Origin: Methylocella tundrae
GTDB taxonomy: Bacteria; Pseudomonadota; Alphaproteobacteria; Rhizobiales; Beijerinckiaceae
Length of the DNA stretch: 64,000 bases
Assembly (NCBI RefSeq): GCF_038024855.1
Contig: NZ_CP139089.1
Coordinates: 62,001-126,000, forward strand
Reading direction: 5' to 3'
In this document: positions 35,804 through 44,125 of the stretch, piece by piece
Numbering within the stretch: position 1 is the first letter of the stretch
Layout of the letters: each line of letters opens with the position of its first letter
The notes under the pieces: generated by a model
Databases searched by the model: none
What the model was told of the DNA's origin: nothing
Seen by the model: the letters and a program-made list of their open reading frames with translations, nothing else
Made by a program: the position numbers and the translations under genes

Positions 35804-36135
35804 TTGCGCAACAATGCTCAGCGGCGACTCGTGACGTTCCGGAGAGATTTTTTCCCTAATCCGATTTTAGGGTCCCGATAACCGAGGGCTTTGCAATAAT
35901 AAAGCAAGACTGAGAGGGATGGCAATGCTCAGCTAGAGCTGCCGATAGCGAAATCGCGAGCCATTTGCAGCGCGTTCGTGTGGCTTATGTATTTCGGAGG
36001 TTGCTGAAAGGAAAAATTGGCGGGCTTGCCCCGCCAGGGAGATCGCAAGGGCGCATCAGCGACGTCCACTTGCAAAATCACAATGCAAAGCGGCATAAAT
36101 TTGCAGGGCAACAGTGTGGAACTCGGCAGGGATTA
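35804..36135. other. intergenic region, nothing assigned
   Basis: About 330 bp between divergent genes. It probably holds both promoters. No RNA gene, repeat or convincing small gene was seen. Confidence 0.35.
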
Positions 36136-36624
36136 ATGTTTCTCTTGGTCTGGCGGGGCAATGACCTCGCCCAGGTGCGGATCGCGGAGTGCACGGACAT
36201 CGAACTAGGGTTCTTTCTGGTCCAAGGATACCAGCAAGCAATTTCGGAAATTGAGGAAAGAATAACATCTGGGCGTTTGCCGACGTTGTCGGACGAACTT
36301 TATCAAGTGAGAAAAGTCTATAAGGCGGTCGCCGACGAGATTTGCAGACGAAACTGTGTAGCGGAAGAGGCTCGCGCGGCGGCGGCGCTGGCGGATCACC
36401 ATATCGATCTAGTCGCGAAGGAGCCAGTCGCGGCTGAAGATATGATGGGGCGACTGTCTCGGATTTTAGCCTGGGCTCGCGGTCGAAAATCGGCAGCGGA
36501 CGAAAGCGAGAAAGACGTAGCCGATTTGGTCGCCCCGTTTGGTGCTCGCGCCTATTTCGAAGCTCGAACTCGCGCGCAGCGCCAAAAGGACACGATCGAT
36601 GGTAATCGGCCGGCTGGTCTTTGA
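36136..36624 (+). CDS. hypothetical protein, helical
   Basis: A 162-residue protein from the ATG at 36,136, with GGCAGGGA upstream (a longer frame from 35,965 lacks protein-like sequence). It begins MFLLVWRGNDLAQVRIAECT and is mostly charged helix, with a likely coiled region (GYQQAISEIEERI, then SDELYQVRKVYKAVADEI) and an alanine-rich centre. No family recognised. It lies in the right-hand cargo region of the element. Confidence 0.55.
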   Translation: MFLLVWRGNDLAQVRIAECTDIELGFFLVQGYQQAISEIEERITSGRLPTLSDELYQVRKVYKAVADEICRRNCVAEEARAAAALADHHIDLVAKEPVAAEDMMGRLSRILAWARGRKSAADESEKDVADLVAPFGARAYFEARTRAQRQKDTIDGNRPAGL

Positions 36625-36648
36625 AAGCGAGTCAAGCTTTGAGATAGG

Positions 36649-36849
36649 TCAGAGCGGAGCGGACCGGCGCTGACAGCTGCTCTCAATAGTCAACTCCTCC
36701 ATTGTGGGAACAAGGGCCCCGAGCGTGGTGCGAAAAGCTTTGTGATCCATCACGACGCATAGCGATTCTGTCGGCAAAGCGTTCACTTGAGCATCGCGGG
36801 GCAGAAACGAGAGAGCCGTCTGAACTGCTGTATTAGCTATGCGAGTCAT
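36649..36849 (-). CDS. small hypothetical protein, 66 residues
   Basis: Reads MTRIANTAVQTALSFLPRDA, then VVMDHKAFRTTLGALVPTME. It shows mixed, protein-like composition without a recognised family. No convincing ribosome-binding site. It is convergent with the preceding hypothetical gene. Confidence 0.4.
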   Translation of the reverse strand: MTRIANTAVQTALSFLPRDAQVNALPTESLCVVMDHKAFRTTLGALVPTMEELTIESSCQRRSAPL

Positions 36850-37222
36850 AGCACGACATCCTGAATGCTGGCGCCGAATCAAGAGCCGCTATTGCGAACA
36901 TCGCACCTAAAGCGGCGGCACATCGTATCATCGCTAGCCCGCTGTGGTTTCAAGATGTGCGGGAAGCAACGAACAAATTTCAATCCAGCCACCGAGACTG
37001 TCCTCGTCTAGCCTCGCCTCTTTACGGCCATAGGTTAACGCTTAAGAAACTGCGCTTCCAATGGGCGAAGTACACGTAAATGGCGAATGCAGTCTAAGAT
37101 ACGCGCGCTAGTTACGTAATCATGACAAAATACTGCATAATTATTAAGATGCGCTACGCTTATTTACTCTTTTAAAGTGCAAAATCTGTGGACAAAATCA
37201 CTTAAGCTTGATAAATCAAGTT
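36850..37222. other. AT-rich intergenic region
   Basis: About 370 bp, distinctly AT-rich from 37,090 to 37,210, with no gene. The shift in base use compared with the phage genes marks this as part of a separately acquired segment and a likely promoter region for the gene that follows. Confidence 0.4.
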
Positions 37223-37531
37223 ATGCGTCATTGTGGCGCTAGTATGGCGGGCGGGAAGATGTCGAAGCGTTTGTCTGTTGATGAAATGTTAGAGTGCCTA
37301 TTCTCTGTATCTCCTCCCATGGGCAGGCAATATCTGTCTAAGGTCGAAAGACTCGCAAATGAATTAGCTAACGATCTACGGCAAGCACTTAATATAGAAG
37401 GTAGTAAAGCTTCATTTAAAGGAACTGCCGCTGGCGGAACATGGGCAATGTTTTGGCCTGCATACGATGGTCAACGATGTCCCCCCGTCCTGGAAGACTA
37501 CGACCCAGGCACATGGAGAGCCGAAGAGTGA
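37223..37531 (+). CDS. small hypothetical protein
   Basis: About 102 residues from the ATG at 37,223; ATG codons at 37,244 and 37,259 are alternatives, and the most protein-like part starts at the last one (MSKRLSVDEMLECLFSVSPP). It continues with a charged helix (YLSKVERLANELANDLRQAL) and a Trp- and Pro-rich end (GGTWAMFWPAYDG). No family recognised. AT-rich codon use unlike the phage genes. Confidence 0.5.
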   Translation: MRHCGASMAGGKMSKRLSVDEMLECLFSVSPPMGRQYLSKVERLANELANDLRQALNIEGSKASFKGTAAGGTWAMFWPAYDGQRCPPVLEDYDPGTWRAEE

Positions 37532-37664
37532 TGGCTTGAACACGAAGGGCGCTTATTAGATTGCCATCATTCAACAACCATGATCTCGGCGCCTGTACAA
37601 AGCTATAGCTTTACCGTTGAGATCGCCACTAAAGACAATTTTCCTTTTGCGGACGCGGAGGCTT

Positions 37665-38300
37665 TCAACTCGGCATTTGATCGCTCTTCGCGCCCGTCGC
37701 AACGATTCGTAGGGCGTCGTTCGGCAGCGGCCTCTGAAGCGCCAGCGCCTCGTTGAGAGGCGCTTTCAGCCAGATATCCCATTCCTCCTGCGTCGTCAGC
37801 AGCACGGGCATGGCCTTGGTATGAATCGGCTGGACGACGTCATTCGCCTCCGTCGTTAGAAACGAGAACAGGCGGTGCTCTCCCATTTCACCTTTTCGCT
37901 CACCGGTCCACAGGCGCCAGATCCCGGCGAGGGCGAAGAGCGGCCGGCTCTCGTCGAGCGCGAACCAATGCGTGATCTTCGGCCGGCTGTCGGTCCATTC
38001 ACAAAAAGAAGTCGCCGGCACGAGGCAGCGCCATTCGGCCTTGAGCCAGCCGCGCCAATAGGGCGAAGCTGTGTTGCGGACATTGGTGACCGGAGCCTTG
38101 CCGAGGTTCGGCGGCGGCGGAAAGCCCCAGCGCATCATGATGAGCTCGCGCACGCCGTCCAGCGCCACCCGCACCACCGGCGCCATCGTGTCGGGAAAGA
38201 TCGCCGGCAGCAGCGGCAGATTGCCCGTCAGGTCGCGCCGGATCCTGAAAAGCTGGCGCATGGCGTCCTGGCTGCGGGTGATGCTGTAAAGGTTGCACAT
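37665..38300 (-). CDS. SRAP-family protein (HMCES/YedK-like), element copy
   Basis: A 211-residue SOS-response-associated protein. Family members use Cys2 to form a thiazolidine link to abasic sites in single-stranded DNA and protect them. Seen here: Cys2 (MCNLYS), the conserved Asn in NVRNTASPYW, Glu in CLVPATSFCEW, and His in IHTKAMPVLL. The protein is slightly shorter than the chromosomal paralogue at 43,245. Its place near the DNA methylase at the right end of the element suggests a role in handling element DNA, but this is inference. Confidence 0.88.
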   Translation of the reverse strand: MCNLYSITRSQDAMRQLFRIRRDLTGNLPLLPAIFPDTMAPVVRVALDGVRELIMMRWGFPPPPNLGKAPVTNVRNTASPYWRGWLKAEWRCLVPATSFCEWTDSRPKITHWFALDESRPLFALAGIWRLWTGERKGEMGEHRLFSFLTTEANDVVQPIHTKAMPVLLTTQEEWDIWLKAPLNEALALQRPLPNDALRIVATGAKSDQMPS

Positions 38301-38373
38301 TCATGCATCGAAGCTGCTTTGGGCTTTACCGTCAATCTTGGCCGAGCCAGAAAGGTTCGCTATATGTTCTCAC

Positions 38374-38676
38374 ATGGGCGACACGCTATCCTCCTATCCT
38401 TACGTCAAGGTCCGGCTGGCCTGTCGCCGCTGCGGACGGAAGGGCAGTTACAGCCTCGCGCGGCTCGCGGATAAATATAGAGCGGAGATCCGGCTCACCG
38501 ATTTGCTTGGCAATCTGGCGGGAGACTGTCGGCTCTGGGAGCCACGGCACCCCGCGATGGCACGATGCGGCGCTTATTTCGCGGACTTGGACTTTCCGCT
38601 GCCGCCGCCCGATCTCCCGACTGAAGGTCAACACCGTCTGAAGATTATCAGGGGCGGCAAGGATAAAGCTCGCTGA
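38374..38676 (+). CDS. hypothetical protein with zinc-ribbon-like start
   Basis: A 100-residue protein starting at ATG 38,374 (MGDTLSSYPYVKVRLACRRC). A CxxC pair (ACRRCGRKG), then further Cys residues near residues 54 and 67 (GDCRLWEP, ARCGAYF), could bind zinc. The C-terminus is proline-rich and then basic. Similar small proteins occur in Rhizobiales mobile elements, from memory. Function unknown. Confidence 0.6.
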   Translation: MGDTLSSYPYVKVRLACRRCGRKGSYSLARLADKYRAEIRLTDLLGNLAGDCRLWEPRHPAMARCGAYFADLDFPLPPPDLPTEGQHRLKIIRGGKDKAR

Positions 38677-38810
38677 CGGCGGGCTCTCAGGCGTGGGCGC
38701 GCCCTCGAACGCGGACTCTCCGGCAAAGCGAGACCGCGAAACCCTTGGCTCGATGGGTTTCCCGCCGGCGTGAACGATCACGCAGGCGAAGGAAATAGAG
38801 CGAGTCCCTT

Positions 38811-39650
38811 ATGCCAAACTGTTCAGACTTCCGGCGCGTCGATCCGGTGCGGCCGGCCGCTGCCTATATCGGCGGCAAAAAGCAATTGGCGGCCGCGATC
38901 GTCGCCAGGATCGAAGCGGCGCCGCACAGAACCTATGCCGAGCCCTTCGTCGGCATGGGGGGCGTCTTCCTGCGCCGGCGATTCGCGCCGCCGTCCGAAG
39001 TGATCAACGATCTCTCGGGCGACGTCGCCACTTTCTTCCGCATCCTCCAGCGGCACTACGTCGCGTTCATGGATATGCTGAAGTTTCAGCTGACCAGTCG
39101 AAGGGAGTTCGATCGCCTCGTCGCGACCGATCCCGCGACCCTGACTGACCTCGAGCGCGCCGCCCGATTCCTTTATCTCCAGCGCACAGCCTTTGGCGGC
39201 AAGGTCGCCGGCCGAAACTTCGGCGTCTCGCCAGGGTTGCCAGGCCGATTCGACGTGACCAAGCTGGCGGAGATCCTGACCGCGCTCAGCGAGCGCCTCG
39301 CCGGCGTCGTGATCGAAAACCTTGCCTATGGCGAATTCATCGACCGATACGATCAGGCGGGGACGCTCTTCTACCTTGATCCGCCTTACCTCGGCACCGA
39401 GCACTTCTACGGCGCCGGCGCCTTCACGCGCGCGGACTTCGGCCGTCTGGCCAAGCAGCTCGAGGCGATCGCGGGCGCCTTTATCTTAACGGTCAATGAT
39501 CTGCCCGAAACGAGGTCAATCTTCTCGGCCTTTGATCAGGAACAGATCGGCGTGACCTACACGGCGGCGGAGGGCGACGCGAAGCGCGCCTCTGAGCTGA
39601 TCGTGTCGCGAGTCGCGACGCGCAAGCAAGCTACGTTTTCATTCGATTGA
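38811..39650 (+). CDS. D12-class DNA adenine N6-methyltransferase
   Basis: A 279-residue enzyme with the Dam/D12 order of motifs: AAYIGGKKQL near residues 17-26, the AdoMet-binding AEPFVGMGGVFLRR at about 43-56, and the catalytic FYLDPPYLG (DPPY) at about 187-195. It would methylate adenine in a short DNA site; the recognition sequence cannot be read from the protein. It is the last gene of the element, next to attR. No restriction enzyme gene is beside it, so it is probably an orphan methylase that protects or marks element DNA. Confidence 0.9.
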   Translation: MPNCSDFRRVDPVRPAAAYIGGKKQLAAAIVARIEAAPHRTYAEPFVGMGGVFLRRRFAPPSEVINDLSGDVATFFRILQRHYVAFMDMLKFQLTSRREFDRLVATDPATLTDLERAARFLYLQRTAFGGKVAGRNFGVSPGLPGRFDVTKLAEILTALSERLAGVVIENLAYGEFIDRYDQAGTLFYLDPPYLGTEHFYGAGAFTRADFGRLAKQLEAIAGAFILTVNDLPETRSIFSAFDQEQIGVTYTAAEGDAKRASELIVSRVATRKQATFSFD

Positions 39651-39681
39651 TGCATGCACTGAATAGCACTGAACGCGAACA

Positions 39682-39724
39682 AATTGTCCCACTTTCAAAA
39701 GTCATTCGAAAAAGTGGGACAATT
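39682..39724. repeat. integrase arm-site-like inverted repeat, right end
   Basis: AATTGTCCCACTTT at 39,682-39,695 and AAAGTGGGACAATT at 39,711-39,724 form a perfect 14-bp inverted repeat 40 bp from attR. The core equals that beside attL (17,822-17,888). Confidence 0.6.
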
Positions 39725-39763
39725 GTGTATAAATAGTTCAACGATATCAATGTGCGGCTGAAG

Positions 39764-39782
39764 TATTGGAGGCCTCGCCCGG
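39764..39782. repeat. right attachment site (attR)
   Basis: Second copy of the 19-bp TATTGGAGGCCTCGCCCGG. Sixteen bases are the 3' end of the intact tRNA-Cys gene, including the encoded CCA. Confidence 0.88.
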
Positions 39783-39840
39783 AATCGAACCGGGGTGCAA
39801 GGATTTGCAGTCCTCTGCGTAACCACTCCGCCACGAGGCC
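39767..39840 (-). tRNA. tRNA-Cys (GCA)
   Basis: A 74-base gene. The acceptor GGCCTCG (39,840-39,834) pairs fully with CGAGGCC. The anticodon loop is CTGCAAA with anticodon GCA, and the T-arm CCCGG-TTCGATT-CCGGG is perfect. The discriminator is U and CCA is encoded, as in other bacterial tRNA-Cys genes. Its 3' end is the integration target of the element, and the gene stays intact at the right boundary. Confidence 0.95.
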
Positions 39841-40012
39841 TCCGTCGCGACGACAGCGCGGTCTTGCCTATAGCAAAAGAAACCGCTTCGAAGCAAGGCG
39901 TGGTTCGGCGTTCGTGCAAACTTCTGATGACGGCATGCGATTAGCGCTTTGCAAAGCGGCGGCAAGCTTGCTATATGCCGCCAATCGCTGCGGCGGCCAC
40001 CGCCGCATGCAT

Positions 40013-40088
40013 TCCCTGATAGCTCAGCTGGTAGAGCAATCGACTGTTAATCGATCGGTCGCAGGTTCGAGTCCTGCTCAGGGAGCCA
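40013..40088 (+). tRNA. tRNA-Asn (GTT)
   Basis: A 76-base gene with acceptor TCCCTGA/TCAGGGA, D-arm GCTCAGCTGGTAGAGC, anticodon loop CTGTTAA with anticodon GTT, T-arm GCAGG-TTCGAGT-CCTGC and encoded CCA. All stems are well paired. Confidence 0.95.
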
Positions 40089-40167
40089 AAACTTTCATTC
40101 CACGATCCGGCGGTTGAGCTTGACCCATTGGCCAGTTCATAACGCCGGATCGGAGTTCGCGCAGAAT

Positions 40168-41652
40168 TTAGTGGGCGGCTTTCCGCCTTTCGGCTTCCGG
40201 CCGATGATGCGTGCCGAATCGCTCCACCATCGTCGAGCTGGCTTTGTTGAGGCCGAGCACTTCAACCGTCGCGCCATGGCGGCGCAGTTTCAGCACGATG
40301 TCGTCAAGGGCGCCGATCGCCGTAATGTCCCAAAAATGCGCCTGACTGACATCAATGCGAACCCGCTCCGGCGCGCCCAGATAGTCGATGGCGTCAACGA
40401 GACTGTTCGATGAAGCGAAGAACACCTGTCCCGTGATGAAATAGGTTCGTTCGCGCCCATCCTCGGAGAGTTCGGACGTGACGTCCAGCAGGCGGGCTAC
40501 TTTGGCGGCGAAGAATACGCCGCTGAGAAGAACCCCAGCCAGAACGCCCTTGGACAAGTCCCCGGTCGCCACAACCACAAGCGTCGTGGCCAGCATCACC
40601 ACGGTTGACGTCAGCGGATGGGAGCCCAGATTTTGCAGCGACGGCCAGCTAAACGTGCTGATCGAGACCATGATCATGACAGCCACCAGCGCCGCCATCG
40701 GAATTTGCTTCACCCAGTCGCCGAGAACGACGATCAGGAAGAGCAGAAAACAACCCGCCGTGAAGGTGGAGAGCCGGGTGCGGCCCCCGGCTGTGACATT
40801 GATGACCGACTGTCCGATCATCGCGCAGCCGCCCATGCCTCCAAGAAAGCCAGTGACGAAATTCGCAACGCCCTGGCCGGCGCATTCCCGGTTCTTGTCG
40901 CTGCCGGTGTCCGTCATGTCATCGACGATGGTAGCCGTCAGCAGCGACTCGAGAAGGCCGACCGCAGCCATGGTGAGCGAGTAGGGAAAGATGATTTTGA
41001 GGGTTTCCAGGTCGAACGGCACATGCGGGATCGCGAACACGGGCAGGCTGGACGGAAGGTCGCCCATGTCCCCGACCGTGCGGAGCTTGACGCCAGTGAA
41101 AATGGCGAAGGCGGTCAAGGCCACTATGCTGACCAGCGCCGAGGGCACGCGCCTCGTGAGCAACGGGAACAGATAGATGATCGCGAGCCCCACTGCGACC
41201 ATTGTGTAAGTTTGCCATCCGACATGCGTCAGCTGCGGAAGCTGGGCCAGAAAAATCAGAATGGCGAGGGCGTTGACGAAGCCGGTCATCACAGATCGCG
41301 AGACAAACTTCATCAGGAGACCGAGCCGCAATGCTCCGGCGATGATCTGCAGAAGTCCCATGAGAACGGTCGCAGCGAACAGATACTGAAGGCCATGATC
41401 TTTGACCAGCGTGACCATCAGCACCGCCGTGGAAGCCGTCGCAGCAGAGATCATGGCAGGGCGCCCGCCCACGATGGCGGTCACGACAGCGATAGAGAAA
41501 GAAGCATAAAGGCCGACCTTGGGATCGACGCCGGCGACAATCGAGAAGCCAATCGCCTCTGGAATCAGCGCCAGCGCCACCAGGACGCCTGACAGGAGTT
41601 CGGTCGGAGCATTGACCAGCCACTCACGGCGGAACGTGTCGTAAAACCTCAT
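40168..41652 (-). CDS. SulP-family anion transporter with STAS domain
   Basis: A 494-residue inner-membrane transporter from the start [20 protein letters not shown]; a longer upstream frame is not protein-like. The N-terminal motif [21 protein letters not shown] is the SulP signature, with about ten to twelve helices in residues 20-380, then a cytoplasmic STAS domain at about 400-490 ([20 protein letters not shown]). SulP proteins move sulfate, bicarbonate or related anions with Na+ or H+. The substrate cannot be read from sequence; bicarbonate uptake is possible. Confidence 0.92.
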   Translation of the reverse strand: MRFYDTFRREWLVNAPTELLSGVLVALALIPEAIGFSIVAGVDPKVGLYASFSIAVVTAIVGGRPAMISAATASTAVLMVTLVKDHGLQYLFAATVLMGLLQIIAGALRLGLLMKFVSRSVMTGFVNALAILIFLAQLPQLTHVGWQTYTMVAVGLAIIYLFPLLTRRVPSALVSIVALTAFAIFTGVKLRTVGDMGDLPSSLPVFAIPHVPFDLETLKIIFPYSLTMAAVGLLESLLTATIVDDMTDTGSDKNRECAGQGVANFVTGFLGGMGGCAMIGQSVINVTAGGRTRLSTFTAGCFLLFLIVVLGDWVKQIPMAALVAVMIMVSISTFSWPSLQNLGSHPLTSTVVMLATTLVVVATGDLSKGVLAGVLLSGVFFAAKVARLLDVTSELSEDGRERTYFITGQVFFASSNSLVDAIDYLGAPERVRIDVSQAHFWDITAIGALDDIVLKLRRHGATVEVLGLNKASSTMVERFGTHHRPEAERRKAAH

Positions 41653-42004
41653 TGTTTGAACCAAAATTAGCAGCGAGACCACTTGGCGCAAGCTTCGGCC
41701 GCCCGGAAATGCAGGCGACGCAATACCGCAATGTCTCGCTGGTGTTTCCGGGGGATAGGCGCCCGGCCGAGCCACCCGATCTGATCGGGTCCGACGAGCA
41801 TTCAGTCTGCCTGCATTGCGCTGCAACATCAACCCAAAAAGCGGTCCATCTGAAACGGCGCCTTTGGCGGTGTTTTCGGCCTTACGGCATGACGGCTCGG
41901 GAGCAAACTTCGTCCCGGAAGCGGCGCTCTCGGGGCTGCCTTGACGGTGATTGACCCATTTAGTTCAAGACGCCAATTCGGATTTCGCGTAGATCTATGG
42001 GCAC
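41653..42004. other. intergenic region between SulP gene and tRNA-like sequence
   Basis: About 350 bp. It should contain the SulP promoter. I see no gene, repeat or RNA structure that I can support here. Confidence 0.35.
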
Positions 42005-42074
42005 GGGGCCGTAGCTCAGTGGGAGAGCGCTGCGAAAGCAGAGATGGCTGGTTCGAATCCGCCAGGCTCCACCA
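42005..42074 (+). pseudogene. tRNA-like sequence lacking an anticodon loop (tRNA-Ala-like remnant)
   Basis: The 5' part (GGGGCCGTAGCTCAGTGGGA) is a normal acceptor and D-arm, and the 3' part has GGTTCGAATCC and GGCTCCACCA with encoded CCA, close to a tRNA-Ala. The anticodon arm is reduced to CTGC-GAAA-GCAG, a 4-bp stem with a GAAA tetraloop, so no seven-base loop or anticodon exists. The T-stem has a mismatch, and the last acceptor pair is G-A. At 70 bases it is about six short. Likely a tRNA pseudogene, or a tRNA-like RNA with another use. Confidence 0.65.
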
Positions 42075-42306
42075 AATTCTTCCGCAAATTGATGTCTGCC
42101 GCTCTCGCGGGCGCCTTGACGGATAGGGCTGCAAACGCGAGCCCGCCCGCAAGGGCCGCCAAATCTTTCGGCGTTCTCGCGGGCAGGCCTAAATTTATTG
42201 GTGCTGAAACGAGGGCAGGTGTGACCCCAAGGCCGCTGCAGCGGCGTGTTGAAGCGCACATGCCGGACGGCATGGTTCAGCCTGGTTCGAGCGAATGGAT
42301 GCGCGG

Positions 42307-42410
42307 CTAGGGCATGATGCCGGAACGTTGCAGACTTTTCGGACCCCATCATGCGGTAAAACAAGAGCTTAAAGAGCTAATGCGATCCGCTTGAACGCAT
42401 TCCGCGCTAG
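42307..42410. repeat. double-hairpin intergenic repeat, copy 2
   Basis: Bounded by CTAG on both sides. The first hairpin has GGCATGATGCCGG and CTTTTCGG with CCATCATGC; the second has AATGCG and CGCATT. The right CTAG supplies the stop codon of the leftward gene at 42,407. Strong match in layout to the copy at 57,293. Confidence 0.7.
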
Positions 42411-42691
42411 ACGACGGCCCCTTTGGCCGGGCCTTTGTCCTCGCAATCGGCGAGCGTGGCTCTCCGGCCTGCGTCCAGCAGCCTGATCACGGCTCCCTCG
42501 TCCTTGAGCCAATTCCGGCGCTCGGCATATTGCATCGCCGCGCGAAAGTCGGCGCCGCCACTGCTTAGTTGGCAATCGATGAAAACATCGCTCGCCATCA
42601 GACTTTCCCCTTCCGCGACATTCCGTGATTTGAAGATCGACAACATCGCGATGGCGCGTTCCTGTGAAGATGCGTTCTGGCCCACGATCAT
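42407..42691 (-). CDS. hypothetical protein, 94 residues
   Basis: Starts MIVGQNASSQERAIAMLSIF and continues with SRNVAEGESLMASDVFIDC, SGGADFRAAMQYAERRNWLK and a short charged tail. It has mixed helix-like composition consistent with a real soluble protein. The segment with a central MQYAERRNWL and a following beta-like VIRLLDAGR suggests a small winged-helix-type fold, but I do not recognise the family. Its stop codon is inside a double-hairpin repeat. Confidence 0.6.
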   Translation of the reverse strand: MIVGQNASSQERAIAMLSIFKSRNVAEGESLMASDVFIDCQLSSGGADFRAAMQYAERRNWLKDEGAVIRLLDAGRRATLADCEDKGPAKGAVV

Positions 42692-42880
42692 ATCCCCTTT
42701 GGATTTTGGGCCTTTGAACCTGCAACTTGCGAATTAGTTGCCTCGCCTTTAGGCGAAAAACGCGAATTCGCGTTAACCAGCCTCGGCAAGGCGCGCTGAG
42801 CGGCAAGCGCCCGCATCAGCGACTGAGGAGCGAGCCGCACTGCTCAGCCACGGGTTTCCTTTCGATCGCCGCCGGAATTT

Positions 42881-43114
42881 TCAGGACTTGCGTTGCTCCG
42901 GCGATGCGTTGTGGCCATGGGGCGGCGGCTCCGCTGGGGAGGCCGCTTCAGCGTAGGCGATCTGGCGCTGAACGTCCAAGAGCCTGTTTTCGCAGCGCTC
43001 CCATTCGCCGCGCCGGCATTCTCTTACCCGGCAGCCGAACTCGCACCTTGCAAGATCGATTGGCACGTCCTGCGCGATGTGTCGCGTCCAGAAGCCCCTC
43101 AGCCATTCGAACAT
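42881..43114 (-). CDS. small hypothetical protein, 77 residues
   Basis: Begins MFEWLRGFWTRHIAQDVPID, followed by a cysteine-containing segment (ARCEFGCRVRECRRGEWERC) and a glutamine-rich helix, ending in a proline- and histidine-rich tail. Four Cys in a short span could bind metal. There is a plausible AAAGGAG-type ribosome-binding site. Family unknown. Confidence 0.55.
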   Translation of the reverse strand: MFEWLRGFWTRHIAQDVPIDLARCEFGCRVRECRRGEWERCENRLLDVQRQIAYAEAASPAEPPPHGHNASPEQRKS

Positions 43115-43244
43115 GCCCGTCAGCTCCTTTGCTCATTGACGACACTTGCCCATTCGTCGGCAGAGGCGGGCGGGCGTCAAGCGCTTTGTCATTGCGCGCA
43201 AAGCGCCTCCGTCGGTCGACCAGAGCTCTCACCCGCCGGGACGT

Positions 43245-44018
43245 TCAAAAAAGGCATCCCTGCGCCGGCTTTGCGGCTTCTTTCGCCTCCTGCCGCCACG
43301 CCGGCTGAAGCTGCGGCGCGGCGGCGGGGTTTTGCACCTGGGGCGAATCATTCTCTGTCTTGTTTACGGCGGGGCCGATCTCAAAAAAGCTCAACACGTC
43401 ATTTTCCGGCGGCCGCAGCAAATCAAAGGCTTTGTCCGCGCTGGCTTCATCCGGATCGAGCCATTTTTCAAACGACGAAGCCTCGATAATCGCGGGCAGT
43501 CTGTCGTGGATCGCCGTGGTCACGCCATTGGCGGCGGTCGTAATAATGCAGGCCGTATCCATTTCTTCACCGTTTGGCCCGATCCAGCTTTCCCAGACCC
43601 CTGCAAGACCCAAAGGCGCGCCATCCCCGCGGCGAAAGAGGTAGGGGCGCGAAGCCTGCCTTCCCCTTGCGCCTGTCTCTGACCCCCGGCGCCATTCATA
43701 AAAGCCGTCGGCGATAAAGAGGCAACGGCGGCGTTTGAACGCCATCTTGAAGCTTGCTTTGTGCAGGAGCGTTTCGCTCCGCGCATTGATGATCAGCGGA
43801 AATGACCTCGGATCTTTGGCGAAAGAGGGAACAAACCCCCAGCGGACGAGAGAGAAATGGCGCGTGATTGCGCCGCTCGGATCAAGGCCGGCGCGCACGA
43901 TGGGAACAGGCTGCGTCGGCGCTATATTATATCGAGGCGGAAAATTCGGCTGCTCGACGTAGCCGAAAAAGCGCCGCACGGCCTCCGGCGGCAAAGTGAT
44001 GGCGTAGCGCCCACACAT
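43245..44018 (-). CDS. SRAP-family protein (HMCES/YedK-like), chromosomal copy
   Basis: A 257-residue protein of the SRAP family, which links covalently to abasic sites. Cys2 (MCGRYA), the conserved PRYNIAPTQPVP, Asn in LIINARSET, Glu in ADGFYEW and His in AIHDRLPAII are all present. The C-terminal 35 residues are a low-complexity Gln/Pro/Ala tail. It is closer to the standard form than the shorter element copy at 37,665. Confidence 0.92.
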   Translation of the reverse strand: MCGRYAITLPPEAVRRFFGYVEQPNFPPRYNIAPTQPVPIVRAGLDPSGAITRHFSLVRWGFVPSFAKDPRSFPLIINARSETLLHKASFKMAFKRRRCLFIADGFYEWRRGSETGARGRQASRPYLFRRGDGAPLGLAGVWESWIGPNGEEMDTACIITTAANGVTTAIHDRLPAIIEASSFEKWLDPDEASADKAFDLLRPPENDVLSFFEIGPAVNKTENDSPQVQNPAAAPQLQPAWRQEAKEAAKPAQGCLF

Positions 44019-44125
44019 GAAAAGGTCCCGTTGGCCAGGATCGACCGCTCCTGATATTGGGAGTGGGGGCGCTCATGCAACCCGTTTCCAAGGCCCCGTG
44101 GCGCACCCTATTTGCAGTGATCTGC

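Larger units (their letters stand above)
17769..39782. mobile_element. defective prophage/integrative element in tRNA-Cys
   Basis: A 22-kb element bounded by the 19-bp direct repeat. Gene order from the left is integrase, excisionase-like, decayed genes, TSCPD-like, primase, helicase, iteron-like array, NusG-like, HNH, terminase small and large, portal start fused to a tail-like protein, tail chaperones, BLUF cyclase (reverse), tape measure, nested ISs, then accessory genes up to the DNA methylase. Capsid, maturation protease, connectors, most tail genes and lysis genes are not seen, so it should not form particles alone. Integrase and both att copies are intact, so excision may still be possible. 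Confidence 0.88.

Noticed and set aside
17769..39782. Complete, inducible prophage
   Set aside because: Capsid, protease, connector, most tail and lysis genes are not visible, the portal is a fragment, and the tape-measure gene is truncated.
42005..42074. Functional tRNA-Ala or tRNA-Phe
   Set aside because: No seven-base anticodon loop exists; the GAAA tetraloop leaves no readable anticodon, and the T-stem and acceptor contain mismatches.
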